Below the pieces are notes generated by a model. That model saw only the letters and a program-made list of their open reading frames with translations, was not told where the DNA came from and did no database searches. Source: Pollutimonas sp036675275 (lineage in GTDB: Bacteria > Pseudomonadota > Gammaproteobacteria > Burkholderiales > Burkholderiaceae_B). Taken from it: 64,000 nucleotides of DNA. Location: contig JAKFFG010000032.1 of NCBI GenBank assembly GCA_036675275.1, forward strand, positions 5,891 through 69,890, read 5' to 3'. Position numbers and translations under genes: made by a program. Each line of letters begins with the position of its first letter. Position 1 is the stretch's first letter. Positions 16,622-24,747 of this stretch are shown here, piece after piece.

Positions 16622-17644
16622 TCAGGCCGCAGCTACGTTCACCAGTGTGGTCAGGCATTGCAGGTCGAGCGATCGAATTTGTTCGGTGATGTGGTCAACG
16701 AATACGCGAATTCTGGCGGGAAGCTGCTTGCGGCTTAGATAGCACAGGTAATGGCCGCCATCGTCGGGCGCATGCTGTGCAAGGCAAGCGACCAGTTTCT
16801 GGTCGCTGAGCAGATCGCACACTAGGTAAGCAGGAAGCTGCGCGATGCCCTGGTCGTGCAGTACAGCCCGTAAGATCAGATCCAAATCATTGAACGTATG
16901 TTGGGCGGACGGCAAATATCTCTGAGCATAGCCATCGACCTTGAACTCCCATTCTCTGGCACGCCCCGCGGCCGTACGAAAGTTGATGCAGCGATGCTGA
17001 ACCAGATCATCGATCCGGCGCGGCAGGCCGTTGGCAGCTGCATACCCTGGCGATGCGCATACGACCATTTGCATTGGAATCAACTGGCGGGCCACGATAT
17101 CGCAGTCTTCCATCCGGCCGTCGCGAAAAGACACATCGATACGGTCTGCCGTAAAATCGGCCGGACGGTCGTCCAGCACCAGTTCCAGCGTGATGTCGGG
17201 GTACCGCGTATGAAAGCTTTGTAGCAGCGGAGCAATCACCTTACGTCCGAAACCGAGCGTCGAGTGGATGCGCAGATGACCCCGTGGCGGGCCGTTCCGC
17301 AGTTCGCGCATGTCTTCCAGCGCCTGCACGATACGCATCACTCCTGGCTGGCAGTTTTCGTAGAACAATTCGCCTTCGCGGGTGAGCGACGTGCTACGCG
17401 TCGTGCGGTGAAACAGGCGGGCATCGAGCTGCGCCTCAAGTTTTTGCACGCTGCGGCTCACTGCCGAACGACCTATTCCCAGGCGATCACTTGCCCGCGA
17501 GAAGCTGCCCTCGTCGGCCACAGTCAGAAATGCCACAACGCCCGCGTAACTGGTGACGAAACTATTGGCGAGCGAGTCCGCCGTGCCCGCAGGCGGACGG
17601 CGCGGCTGTTCGTTTTGTATGGGGAGGCAAGTGTAAGTATTCAT
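16622..17644 (-). CDS. LysR-family regulator
   Basis: 340 residues. The HTH is near residues 35-95 (VAFLTVADEGSFSRASDRLG, RSAVSRSVQKLEAQL) and is followed by a periplasmic-binding-like effector domain. The region after residue 120 (GHLRIHSTLGFGRKVIAPLL) resembles the CrgA/DmlR group. It is upstream of and co-directional with the SDR-ohr pair, 112 bases away, a less usual arrangement than divergent LysR control. Confidence 0.88.
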   Translation of the reverse strand: MNTYTCLPIQNEQPRRPPAGTADSLANSFVTSYAGVVAFLTVADEGSFSRASDRLGIGRSAVSRSVQKLEAQLDARLFHRTTRSTSLTREGELFYENCQPGVMRIVQALEDMRELRNGPPRGHLRIHSTLGFGRKVIAPLLQSFHTRYPDITLELVLDDRPADFTADRIDVSFRDGRMEDCDIVARQLIPMQMVVCASPGYAAANGLPRRIDDLVQHRCINFRTAAGRAREWEFKVDGYAQRYLPSAQHTFNDLDLILRAVLHDQGIAQLPAYLVCDLLSDQKLVACLAQHAPDDGGHYLCYLSRKQLPARIRVFVDHITEQIRSLDLQCLTTLVNVAAA

Positions 17645-17726
17645 ACTCGACTAGACGTATGGATAGTGCGCTGTGTGACACTGCCTGCCCGTTTTTTTTA
17701 ATTTTTACATTTACACCGGGAACGGC

Positions 17727-17890
17727 CTAGTGTTCCGGGATGAAGAACGGTACGTTCTGATCCTTCAGCAGTACCACCAAAAATTTTGCTGGATGGGTCT
17801 GACTCGCGTTGCGCCCGACAGTATGCAAGTCGTCCGGCGCTTCGTAGTAGCTTTGGGGGATGACTGACAGCAAGTCGCTGTTCAGGCAAG
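17727..17890 (-). pseudogene. C-terminal remnant of a small cupin gene
   Basis: One minus-strand frame reads SDLLSVIPQSYYEAPDDLHT, then GRNASQTHPAKFLVVLLKDQ and ends NVPFFIPEH before a stop at 17727. This resembles the C-terminal half of small cupin proteins found next to AhpD-like genes. It begins inside the 3' end of the neighbouring AhpD-like gene in another frame, with no start codon and no N-terminal half. Confidence 0.6.
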
Positions 17891-18361
17891 GTTGGCTTTG
17901 TCCAGACCAAAAGCCTTATCGGCGGAGCCCGGTACAGTCTTGAACGCAACATTCGCGCGATTCCATGCATTGATAGCCATCACGTCAAACGTCAGGTCGG
18001 ACAACTCCTTTTCACTCAATTGAGTCCGCACCCGCTCGTAGATTTCGTCTGATACGCCATGTTCCGGCAGTCTCGTCAGGATTTCGGCCCAAGCGAGCGC
18101 AGCGCGTTCGCGGGGTGCAAAAAGTGTGGATTCGCGCCATGTTGCCAAATGATGAATGCGCAGTTCCCGTTCTCCGTGGATGCGTGCTTCTTTCACGTGC
18201 ATATCCAGGCAGAACCCGCAACCATTGAGCTGAGAGGCGCGAACTGAAACCAGATCTCGGATCGACTCTTCTATTGTGGTGCTCTTCAGGGCGGTGCTGA
18301 ACTCCATGAACTTCTTGAACAGTTCAGGAGATTGCTGAATGTAGTTGATGCGCTGTGTCAT
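17882..18361 (-). CDS. Carboxymuconolactone decarboxylase / AhpD-like protein
   Basis: 159 residues of the alkylhydroperoxidase core family. The redox pair is CGFC in RASQLNGCGFCLDMHVKEAR, followed by a late AINAWNRANVAF block. CxxC plus the following His make it a likely peroxidase or general thiol enzyme rather than a true carboxymuconolactone decarboxylase. The start at 18361 has TTGGAGCAACC upstream. It overlaps the cupin relic, which may once have been its operon partner. Confidence 0.88.
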   Translation of the reverse strand: MTQRINYIQQSPELFKKFMEFSTALKSTTIEESIRDLVSVRASQLNGCGFCLDMHVKEARIHGERELRIHHLATWRESTLFAPRERAALAWAEILTRLPEHGVSDEIYERVRTQLSEKELSDLTFDVMAINAWNRANVAFKTVPGSADKAFGLDKANLA

Positions 18362-18604
18362 GGTTGCTCCAAACGACAATGATGATAAAAGCAGCGCCCT
18401 GATTCAAGGCACTGATCGCGGCAGAAGGCCGCATGTCATCATCGTAGGCAGCAATGGTTTATGGCGGTAGGCATGCAAGCGGGCTCACTGTGTTGTCTCA
18501 TGCGCACCAAACAGGACCGGCGATATGGGCTGAGCTCCCAGAATCTCAGCAACGACTCGGCGGCGCATATGTCAAGTCGCGCGCTCCGCTACTAGACTAA
18601 AGGA
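18362..18604. other. Intergenic region between the AhpD-like gene and the next LysR gene
   Basis: 243 bases with no supported gene. Both neighbours are leftward, so the region must hold the AhpD-like promoter, but no strong -35/-10 pair was recognised. Confidence 0.4.
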
Positions 18605-19546
18605 TCACGTCAGCCGGTCGTGGTGATCAGTATCATTCAGATGTTTCCATTCATGCTCCAACTGTTCTATCAGCGCTTTGCCAAACTGTGATTGACTACG
18701 TTCCTTAAGGGTGATTAATCCAAGAACACGGCTTATCCTGGGTTTAATCAAAGGGCGAATGGAGAGACCAATATTCAGCGCTTCAACCAATGCACCCTCG
18801 GGAACGATCGCAATGCCGACTCCGCTGGCGACGAACTGCAACATGGTTGTGAATTGCGTGACGGTAATGTTGTGTGAAAGGTTTAACCCCGCAGTAATGG
18901 CAGTCGCATCGATCAGTCGCCGCGTGCGGGAGTCGGACGGCAGCGAAACCAGTTGCTCGCCCTGCAAGACGTCCCAGGAAAGCTGCTGGCGTTTTTCCAG
19001 TCTATGCCCCTTAGGCAGGACTACATGGAAATACTGTTTGCTGAGCGCCTTCTGGGCAAAAATTGGTGCAATATCGTCCAGATACGTTAGGCCGATGTCT
19101 GCGACACCAGATCTTACGTTCTCAATCACATTTCCGTGGACGCCCTCATAGATATGGAGGTGGACGCCCGGACGCTCCTGCTTATAGCGCGCCACAATTG
19201 CGGGCAGCACGGTACAGGCGACTGACATCACTGACGAAATGACAACTTGGCCGCGTTGCTGGTCGGCACGGTCCTGGATCGCTGTGAGGTAGATCTGCAT
19301 GTCGTTGAGCACACGCTCTGCCAATGCGACAAACTCCTTGCCCGCGTCGGTGATTTCCACCCTGCGGGTGGTGCGATTGAATAGCGTCTGCCCGAGCAGG
19401 CGCTCGACACGCTGCACGGTACGTGTGAGTACCGGCTGCGACATGTTCAACGTAATTGCGGCCGCGTTGAAGCTTCCGTAATCGGCGACTGCCTTCACCG
19501 TGAGTAGCTCTTTGGCGCTGAGGTCAAGCTGATCAGGAAGAATCAT
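18605..19546 (-). CDS. LysR-family regulator of the UGSC operon
   Basis: 313 residues. The N-terminal HTH (VADYGSFNAAAITLNMSQPV, LTRTVQRVERLLGQTLFNRT) is followed by a LysR effector domain with the VASGVGIAIVPEGALVE block. It is divergent from the 19701-23813 operon, separated by 154 bases, the usual arrangement for a LysR activator and its target. The inducer is unknown. Confidence 0.88.
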   Translation of the reverse strand: MILPDQLDLSAKELLTVKAVADYGSFNAAAITLNMSQPVLTRTVQRVERLLGQTLFNRTTRRVEITDAGKEFVALAERVLNDMQIYLTAIQDRADQQRGQVVISSVMSVACTVLPAIVARYKQERPGVHLHIYEGVHGNVIENVRSGVADIGLTYLDDIAPIFAQKALSKQYFHVVLPKGHRLEKRQQLSWDVLQGEQLVSLPSDSRTRRLIDATAITAGLNLSHNITVTQFTTMLQFVASGVGIAIVPEGALVEALNIGLSIRPLIKPRISRVLGLITLKERSQSQFGKALIEQLEHEWKHLNDTDHHDRLT

Positions 19547-19620
19547 TACGAAGCCAAGGAAATGATGAACAGGGGAATTAGCCCCAGACGAAAGGGCTCA
19601 TTTATGTCTTTCTGACAATT

Positions 19621-19648
19621 ATATTAGTCAATAGATTCCAATTGGCAA
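19621..19648 (-). promoter_or_regulatory. Possible LysR-gene promoter overlapping a CCAATTGG palindrome
   Basis: On the minus strand TTGCCA (19643-19648) and TAATAT (19621-19626) are 16 bases apart. An 8-bp palindrome CCAATTGG (19638-19645) overlaps the -35 element. In a divergent LysR intergenic region this could be the autoregulatory binding site. It is a pattern match only. Confidence 0.35.
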
Positions 19649-19700
19649 TAATGAACGGCGTCCTTATGATGGACTCATCTTTTTAGGGCAGGAGTACAAA

Positions 19701-20813
19701 ATGATGGGTACAGCAACACAGGACAGACAGGACAGTTTGGTCGATGCTGACGTCGACTTGGTGGAGTACTACTACGAAAAGGGTTTTAGCGACGGTTTGC
19801 CCGTCGTTCCACCTACGCAGGAAAAAGTTGATGAAGTCGTGCAGGCGCTTGGCGGAGACCCCGAGCACGTAGAGTGCAAGGTAGCGCCCCGCTGGGGCGA
19901 ATTGACCCGCGAAGTGCTGGCGATCAACATGGTCATGGCAGGCTGCAAGGCCTCCTACGCACCGGTCGTACGGGCTGCCATACTGGCGCTGACAGATGCT
20001 GCCTTCAACCTGAACGGTGTCCAGGCAACGACGCATGTCGCATCTCCGCTGATCGTCGTGAATGGACCAATTGCACGCGAACTGGGCATGAACGGCGGGG
20101 CAAACGCATTTGGGTCGGGTAATCGCGCCAACGCGACGATAGGACGCGCAGTGCGCTTGATCATGTTGAATGTAGGCGGCGCGTGGCCGGGAGACCTGGA
20201 CAAAAGCACATTGGGCCATCCCGGCAAATACACATACTGCGTGGCAGAGAACGAAGCGCAGAGCCCTTTTGCTCCCCATCACGTGGAGCACGGCTACAAA
20301 CCCGCCGAATCCACGGTGTTTGCGATCGCCGCCGAGGCGCCCCACAGCGTCACCAACCACGTGTCGAATGACCCGGAAGGAATCCTGGATACCATCTGTT
20401 CGGCAATGAGCACCATCGCCTCGAACTCGGCTGTACTGGGCGGGCATATGGCAGTCGTGCTAGGGCTCGAGCATGCAAAAACCATTGCTCAGCACGGCTG
20501 GAGCCGCGCCGACATCCGCAACTATATCTTCATGAACCATGGCAATCGCTTTATCGATCTGGCCTACGGTCATCGGTACGGAAAGGTATACAACCGCAAC
20601 CTTCCCAAATGGTACAAGCGCGAAGACGACACGCGGATTCCCATCATTCATAGCCCCGACAACATCCATCTGTTTGTGATGGGCGGGGAAGCGGGCCGAT
20701 TCTCAGCGGTCATTCCGGGATGGGGCCATATGAGCACACCCGTGCTCAAACCGATTGACCTTGACACCGTCGCCGCGGGCCCGGACTGCTCCAGCGGCAC
20801 GTGCGCACTTTGA
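19701..20813 (+). CDS. Partner protein of the UGSC family protein, function unknown
   Basis: 370 residues with no signal peptide. It has conserved-looking blocks DGLPVVPPTQEKVDEVV, the Gly/Asn-rich GGANAFGSGNRANATIGRA and a C-terminal cysteine pair GPDCSSGTCAL. I recognise it as the protein usually encoded immediately before UGSC-family proteins in proteobacterial catabolic clusters, but I know no activity for it. AGGAG precedes the ATG at 19701; ATG at 19704 is equally possible. It is the first gene of an operon continuing with the UGSC protein 17 bases later. A two-subunit thiol enzyme is inferred. Confidence 0.7.
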   Translation: MMGTATQDRQDSLVDADVDLVEYYYEKGFSDGLPVVPPTQEKVDEVVQALGGDPEHVECKVAPRWGELTREVLAINMVMAGCKASYAPVVRAAILALTDAAFNLNGVQATTHVASPLIVVNGPIARELGMNGGANAFGSGNRANATIGRAVRLIMLNVGGAWPGDLDKSTLGHPGKYTYCVAENEAQSPFAPHHVEHGYKPAESTVFAIAAEAPHSVTNHVSNDPEGILDTICSAMSTIASNSAVLGGHMAVVLGLEHAKTIAQHGWSRADIRNYIFMNHGNRFIDLAYGHRYGKVYNRNLPKWYKREDDTRIPIIHSPDNIHLFVMGGEAGRFSAVIPGWGHMSTPVLKPIDLDTVAAGPDCSSGTCAL

Positions 20814-20830
20814 ATCATAAGGATATTGCC

Positions 20831-21427
20831 ATGTTGATGAAAGCAGAAAACGGACAGGTTCGCGTCTTCGATCCTCGCGGTGTCATTCGTTCCGTAGCCG
20901 TGCCCACTGCCAGGCGGCGTGAACAGCTTGATGGCTTGAGGCTGGGTGTCCTAGACAATTCCAAGTGGAACGCCAACAAGATTTTGCGCGGCGCCATTGA
21001 GGCCTTGAGCAAAGAAATTGATTTCAAGGCTGTCAATTATTACGTCAAGCACAGTTTCTCCAAGGACGCCGCGCCTGAGCTGATTGAAAAAATCATCGAA
21101 GAGAACGACATCGTACTGACGGCAATCGGCGACTGTGGATCGTGCACGTCCGGGTGCCTGCGTGATGCCATTGCGCTGGAAAAGCAAGGGATCCCGACGG
21201 CGGTCATCGTGACGACCGAGTTCGTAAAGGAAACGGTACTGACACGGCAAGCGCTGGGCATGCTGGACCTGGAGCCGATCATTATTTCCCACCCCGTCAG
21301 CTCGATCACCATGGAAGAAGTTGGGCAGCGCGTGGCGCAGATCCTGACCCAGGCCCAGGCCGTCTGGAAAGGAACGCAAGACGGTGCTGCAGAGAAGTAT
21401 CTCGAGAACCGCAGCACGCCGGATTGA
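20831..21427 (+). CDS. UGSC-family protein, cysteine form
   Basis: 198 residues. The key motif is GDCGSCTSGCLRD: relatives in other bacteria carry selenocysteine at the first cysteine (U-G-S-C), hence the family name, so this is the Cys form. Other blocks are LGVLDNSKWNANKIL near residue 45 and IPTAVIVTTEFVKETV. The clustered Cys, with Sec used in homologues, implies catalysis by a thiol or selenol, probably reductive or transfer chemistry, but the substrate is not established. The start at 20831 (AAGGATATT upstream) is preferred; ATG at 20837 is possible. Confidence 0.8.
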   Translation: MLMKAENGQVRVFDPRGVIRSVAVPTARRREQLDGLRLGVLDNSKWNANKILRGAIEALSKEIDFKAVNYYVKHSFSKDAAPELIEKIIEENDIVLTAIGDCGSCTSGCLRDAIALEKQGIPTAVIVTTEFVKETVLTRQALGMLDLEPIIISHPVSSITMEEVGQRVAQILTQAQAVWKGTQDGAAEKYLENRSTPD

Positions 21428-21527
21428 TCCAATTATTCGGTGTTCGCGGCCAGTTCGCAGCAGGCTTACCTTCGCGAATACCCATCGCAGTCAGCAACAT
21501 TTTTTCCTTCACGAAAAGGGTAAGCGT

Positions 21528-22754
21528 ATGAGCTCGCTGTCGGGGTTACGAGTGCTGGATCTCTCGCGGGTGCTGGCCGGTCCCTGGTGTGCACAGACAC
21601 TTGCCGATCTTGGCGCGGATGTCATCAAAGTCGAACGGCTCGGCACGGGGGACGACACCCGCGCATGGGGACCGCCCTGGCGCGAAGCGGCCCCGGGCGG
21701 CGAACGGGATTCGGCCTATTTTCTCAGCGCAAACCGTAACAAGAAGTCGGTCGCGATCGATTTTTCGACAACGGAGGGTGCGGCACTGCTGCGAGACATG
21801 GCTACCCAAAGCGATGTACTGATCGAGAACTTCAAGGTCGGCACTCTAAATCGATATGGATTGTCCTATGAGGAGCTGGCGATTCTAAATCCGCGCCTTG
21901 TTTATTGCTCCATTACGGGCTTCGGCCAGGAGGGGCCGTATGCCCGGCGCGCGGGCTACGACTTTCTGATTCAGGGCATGGGCGGTCTGATGAGCATTAC
22001 CGGGGTTCCCGATGGACTACCAGGCGCGGGCCCCCAAAAAGTTGGCGTTGCCATGACGGATCTTCTGACTGGCATGTACGCAGCGACCGGCATACTCGCC
22101 GCAGTGATGGAAAGCCGGGAGACCGGCCTGGGTCAGCATCTGGATATTTCGTTGCTGGATGTTCAGGTTGCCAGCCTGGCAAACCAGGCGATGAACTACC
22201 TCGTGGCCGGGAAGTCGCCTGGCAGACTGGGCAATGCCCATCCGAATATTGTGCCCTACCAGGATTTCCGCACACGCGACGGGTACATGATTCTTGCGGT
22301 GGGAAATGACGCGCAGTTCAAGCGCTTTTGTCACGCATGCCAGCATCCGGAGTGGGCGGACGATCCCAGGTTCTCGACGAATTCGGCCAGGATAGCGCAC
22401 CGCGACGCGCTGATCGCGGATATTGCCGGCGCCATGGCGGGCCACGACACGGCCTACTGGATAGCGCTACTGGAGGACGTAGGCGTGCCTTGCGGGCCGA
22501 TCAATACCATCGAAGAGGCTTTTGCCGACCCGCACGTGGCGCAACGTAATACGCAGATATCCATTGATTCTCCGCAAAAAGGAAATATCCCCACAGTTGC
22601 CAACCCCATACGCTTATCCAGGACGCCCGTTGAATATCGTTTGGCTCCGCCGGGGCTTGGACAGGATACGCGGCAGGTGCTCAGCGAATTCCTGGGACTG
22701 GAGCCGGTGGAGATTGAAGCATTGATTCAACAACGCGTCGTGGTATGTGCCTGA
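21528..22754 (+). CDS. CaiB/BaiF-family CoA-transferase
   Basis: 408 residues of the family III CoA-transferases. The N-terminal signature GLRVLDLSRVLAGPWCAQTL is followed by DLGADVIKVER and ENFKVGTLNRYGLSYEEL, which contains the usual nucleophile-region Asn/Phe context; the catalytic Asp lies in the following part. It transfers CoA between carboxylates. The start at 21528 is chosen because the signature begins there. It lies 100 bases after the UGSC gene and before a Bug receptor, implying that the pathway handles an acid activated as a CoA thioester. Confidence 0.9.
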   Translation: MSSLSGLRVLDLSRVLAGPWCAQTLADLGADVIKVERLGTGDDTRAWGPPWREAAPGGERDSAYFLSANRNKKSVAIDFSTTEGAALLRDMATQSDVLIENFKVGTLNRYGLSYEELAILNPRLVYCSITGFGQEGPYARRAGYDFLIQGMGGLMSITGVPDGLPGAGPQKVGVAMTDLLTGMYAATGILAAVMESRETGLGQHLDISLLDVQVASLANQAMNYLVAGKSPGRLGNAHPNIVPYQDFRTRDGYMILAVGNDAQFKRFCHACQHPEWADDPRFSTNSARIAHRDALIADIAGAMAGHDTAYWIALLEDVGVPCGPINTIEEAFADPHVAQRNTQISIDSPQKGNIPTVANPIRLSRTPVEYRLAPPGLGQDTRQVLSEFLGLEPVEIEALIQQRVVVCA

Positions 22755-22832
22755 TGGATAGTACCTGCGCAAAGCCGACGCACCAAGCGTAGCACCCTAC
22801 AACAATAGCCATATAGGACAGGAGAGAGACAA

Positions 22833-23813
22833 ATGAAAAGAATTAAGCTTGCCGCAGCACTGCTGTTTGGGATAACGATCGCAACGCAGACTGCATCTGC
22901 GTGGGCAGCAGAGGCCTATCCGCAAAAGCCCATCACGATGGTTGTCCCCTTCCCGGCTGGCGGACCGACGGACATCGTGGCCAGGATCGTCGGTCAGAAG
23001 TTGTCCGAGGACCTGGGCCAGACCGTCGTTATTGACAACAAGCCAGGCGCCAGTAGTGTGATCGGCGCGGGCCAGGTTGCTCGGGCGCCAGCGGACGGGC
23101 ATACGCTGCTCCTTAACTATTCCGGCCACGTCATCAATCCATATTTGAAGAGCAATCTGCCGTTCGATCCGATGAAGGATTTCGTGCCCATCGTGGGGCT
23201 CGCATCGACGCCGCAGCTTCTCGTGATATCGCCCAAGATCAAAGCCACATCAATCGAGGACGTCATCAAGCTGGCCAGGGCATCCAAGAATCCCCTGACC
23301 TTTGCGTCTTCCAGCATCGGCGCCCCCAGCCATCTCGCTGGCGAACTATTCAGCCAGTTGACGGGCGTGCAGCTGATGCATGTGCCTTATCGTGGCAGTG
23401 CGCCGGCGTTGACGGATCTGCTGGGCGGACAAGTAGACATGATGTTCGATAGCGCGCCCTCCTCTATCGGATTTGTGCGGGCTGGCAAGCTCAAGGCGCT
23501 GGGCGTCACGTCCGCACATCGATCAGAAGTTGCCCCTGAATTGCCGACAATGGATGAGTCTGGTCTGAAAGGATTCGCCGTCACCACTTGGTATGGCGTC
23601 TGGGCGCCTGCGCATACACCTACCGATGTGGTGGCCAAGCTTAACGACGCGCTTAACAAAGTGCTGTCTGATCCCGGTGTAAGGAAAAAGCTGCTACAGG
23701 CGGGCGCCGACCCATCGGGAGGCTCACAGAAAAAATTCGCTGCGTTCTGCCAGTCTGAATTCGAGCGCTATGGTGTGATCGTAAAAGCCGCGAATATCAA
23801 GCCTCAGGCGTAA
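22833..23813 (+). CDS. Bug-family periplasmic receptor (TctC type)
   Basis: 326 residues. A signal peptide ends near SAWAAEAYPQKP, followed by the family motifs ITMVVPFPAGGPTDIVARIV, VIDNKPGASSVIGAG and MHVPYRGSAPALTDLLGGQV. It probably captures the acid metabolised by the UGSC/CaiB operon; AGGAGAGAG lies before the ATG. No TctA/TctB membrane partner is encoded nearby. Confidence 0.92.
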   Translation: MKRIKLAAALLFGITIATQTASAWAAEAYPQKPITMVVPFPAGGPTDIVARIVGQKLSEDLGQTVVIDNKPGASSVIGAGQVARAPADGHTLLLNYSGHVINPYLKSNLPFDPMKDFVPIVGLASTPQLLVISPKIKATSIEDVIKLARASKNPLTFASSSIGAPSHLAGELFSQLTGVQLMHVPYRGSAPALTDLLGGQVDMMFDSAPSSIGFVRAGKLKALGVTSAHRSEVAPELPTMDESGLKGFAVTTWYGVWAPAHTPTDVVAKLNDALNKVLSDPGVRKKLLQAGADPSGGSQKKFAAFCQSEFERYGVIVKAANIKPQA

Positions 23814-23830
23814 AACGGAGCCGGTAAAAC

Positions 23831-24255
23831 ATGACTAAGCATGCCAAACTCCTTATCCTGGGATCGGGCCCAGCAGGTTTTAGCGCGGCCATTTATGCGG
23901 CGCGCGGTTACGCAACAATCAAACTGGCGAGACCGAAGAACTGCCCGTTACCGGCGTATTCATTGTCATCGGACATAAGCCTAATACGAGTCTGTTCGAA
24001 GGCAAGCTTGCGATGTACAACGGATATATGCAGACTCAAGGAGGCCAGCAAGGCTATGTCACCCACACTTCAGTAGCGGGCGTATTTGCTGCCGGCGACG
24101 TCCAGGATCATGTGTATCGACAGGCTATAACCAGTGCGGGAACAGGTTGTATGGCCGCATTAGATGCCCAGCGTTGGCTGGAAAGCCAGTCTCCTGAAAA
24201 AGCTCAGTATGAAGGTGAGGAAGAGGGAACGACGTCGCCCTTATGTATTCCGTAG
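23831..24255 (+). pseudogene. Thioredoxin reductase (trxB) relic with internal deletion
   Basis: The first 25 codons give the FAD-binding start of TrxB (LLILGSGPAGFSAAIYAARG). The frame then changes and continues with the C-terminal part: LPVTGVFIVIGHKPNTSLFE, TSVAGVFAAGDVQDHVYRQA and ITSAGTGCMAALDAQRWL. By comparison with E. coli TrxB about 200 central residues are missing, including the CATC redox centre and NADP site, and the two parts are out of frame. It starts 17 bases after the Bug gene, as if once the last gene of that operon. Confidence 0.88.
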
Positions 24256-24399
24256 CAGGACGACGGCTGGACTGTCGTAACGAGAGACGGGTCGCTCTCG
24301 GCACAATTTGAGCATACCGTTGCCGTAACCGCTTCGGGCGTATCCGTGCTGACTTTACGTCCCGACGAACTCGGCATGGTTAGCAGGATGACATCATAG
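24256..24399 (+). pseudogene. Methionine aminopeptidase (map) 3' relic
   Basis: Immediately after the trxB relic stop, and in the same frame, the sequence reads DGWTVVTRDGSLSAQFEHTV, then VTLRPDE-like residues before a stop at 24397-24399. This is the C-terminal strand and active-site Glu/His segment of type I methionine aminopeptidase (SAQFEHT). Nothing of the first 200 or so residues is present. It is joined to trxB by a deletion and lies 67 bases from tRNA-Arg. Confidence 0.8.
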
Positions 24400-24466
24400 G
24401 CGAGTGACTGCCAGCGACCATGCAGAGGAATGTTGAGCCCTCAACTGGTACGCTGGACCCAAATCA

Positions 24467-24543
24467 TGGCGCGGCAGGAGGGGCTCGAACCCCCGACCCC
24501 GGGCTTAGAAGGCCCGTGCTCTATCCAGCTGAGCTACTGCCGC
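24467..24543 (-). tRNA. tRNA-Arg (anticodon TCT)
   Basis: The 77-nt cloverleaf includes an encoded CCA. Acceptor arms GCGGCAG (24537-24543) and CTGCCGC (24471-24477) pair perfectly; D stem GCTC/GAGC; anticodon stem CGGGC/GCCCG with loop CTTCTAA (anticodon TCT); T loop TTCGAGC. A possible -10 TAAAAT lies at 24565-24570. Its 3' part recurs as a near-copy at 8980-8998. Confidence 0.97.
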
Positions 24544-24747
24544 GTTATCCGCATCGGAGCGCGCATTTTAGCGCGTCGGGCGAGAAAGCGGAAAAACGTC
24601 ATATATCTGGTACTTACAGAGCCGAAATGACAATATCTTCTACCCCGCAAGTACCCATTTCGCCACACGCTTACAATAGGTAGCGTAAATGGCGGTTCCT
24701 AGTGCTACAGTTTCCCGCGTATCAATAAGAATCCAAATGAAGCATTT

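Noticed and set aside
17698..17970. 90-residue minus-strand ORF
   Set aside because: It is in a different frame from both the cupin relic and the AhpD-like gene and shows no domain.
24420..24683. Open frames across the tRNA-Arg gene (24420-24683 and 24430-24630)
   Set aside because: They read through a perfect tRNA cloverleaf; such ORFs are a well-known artefact.
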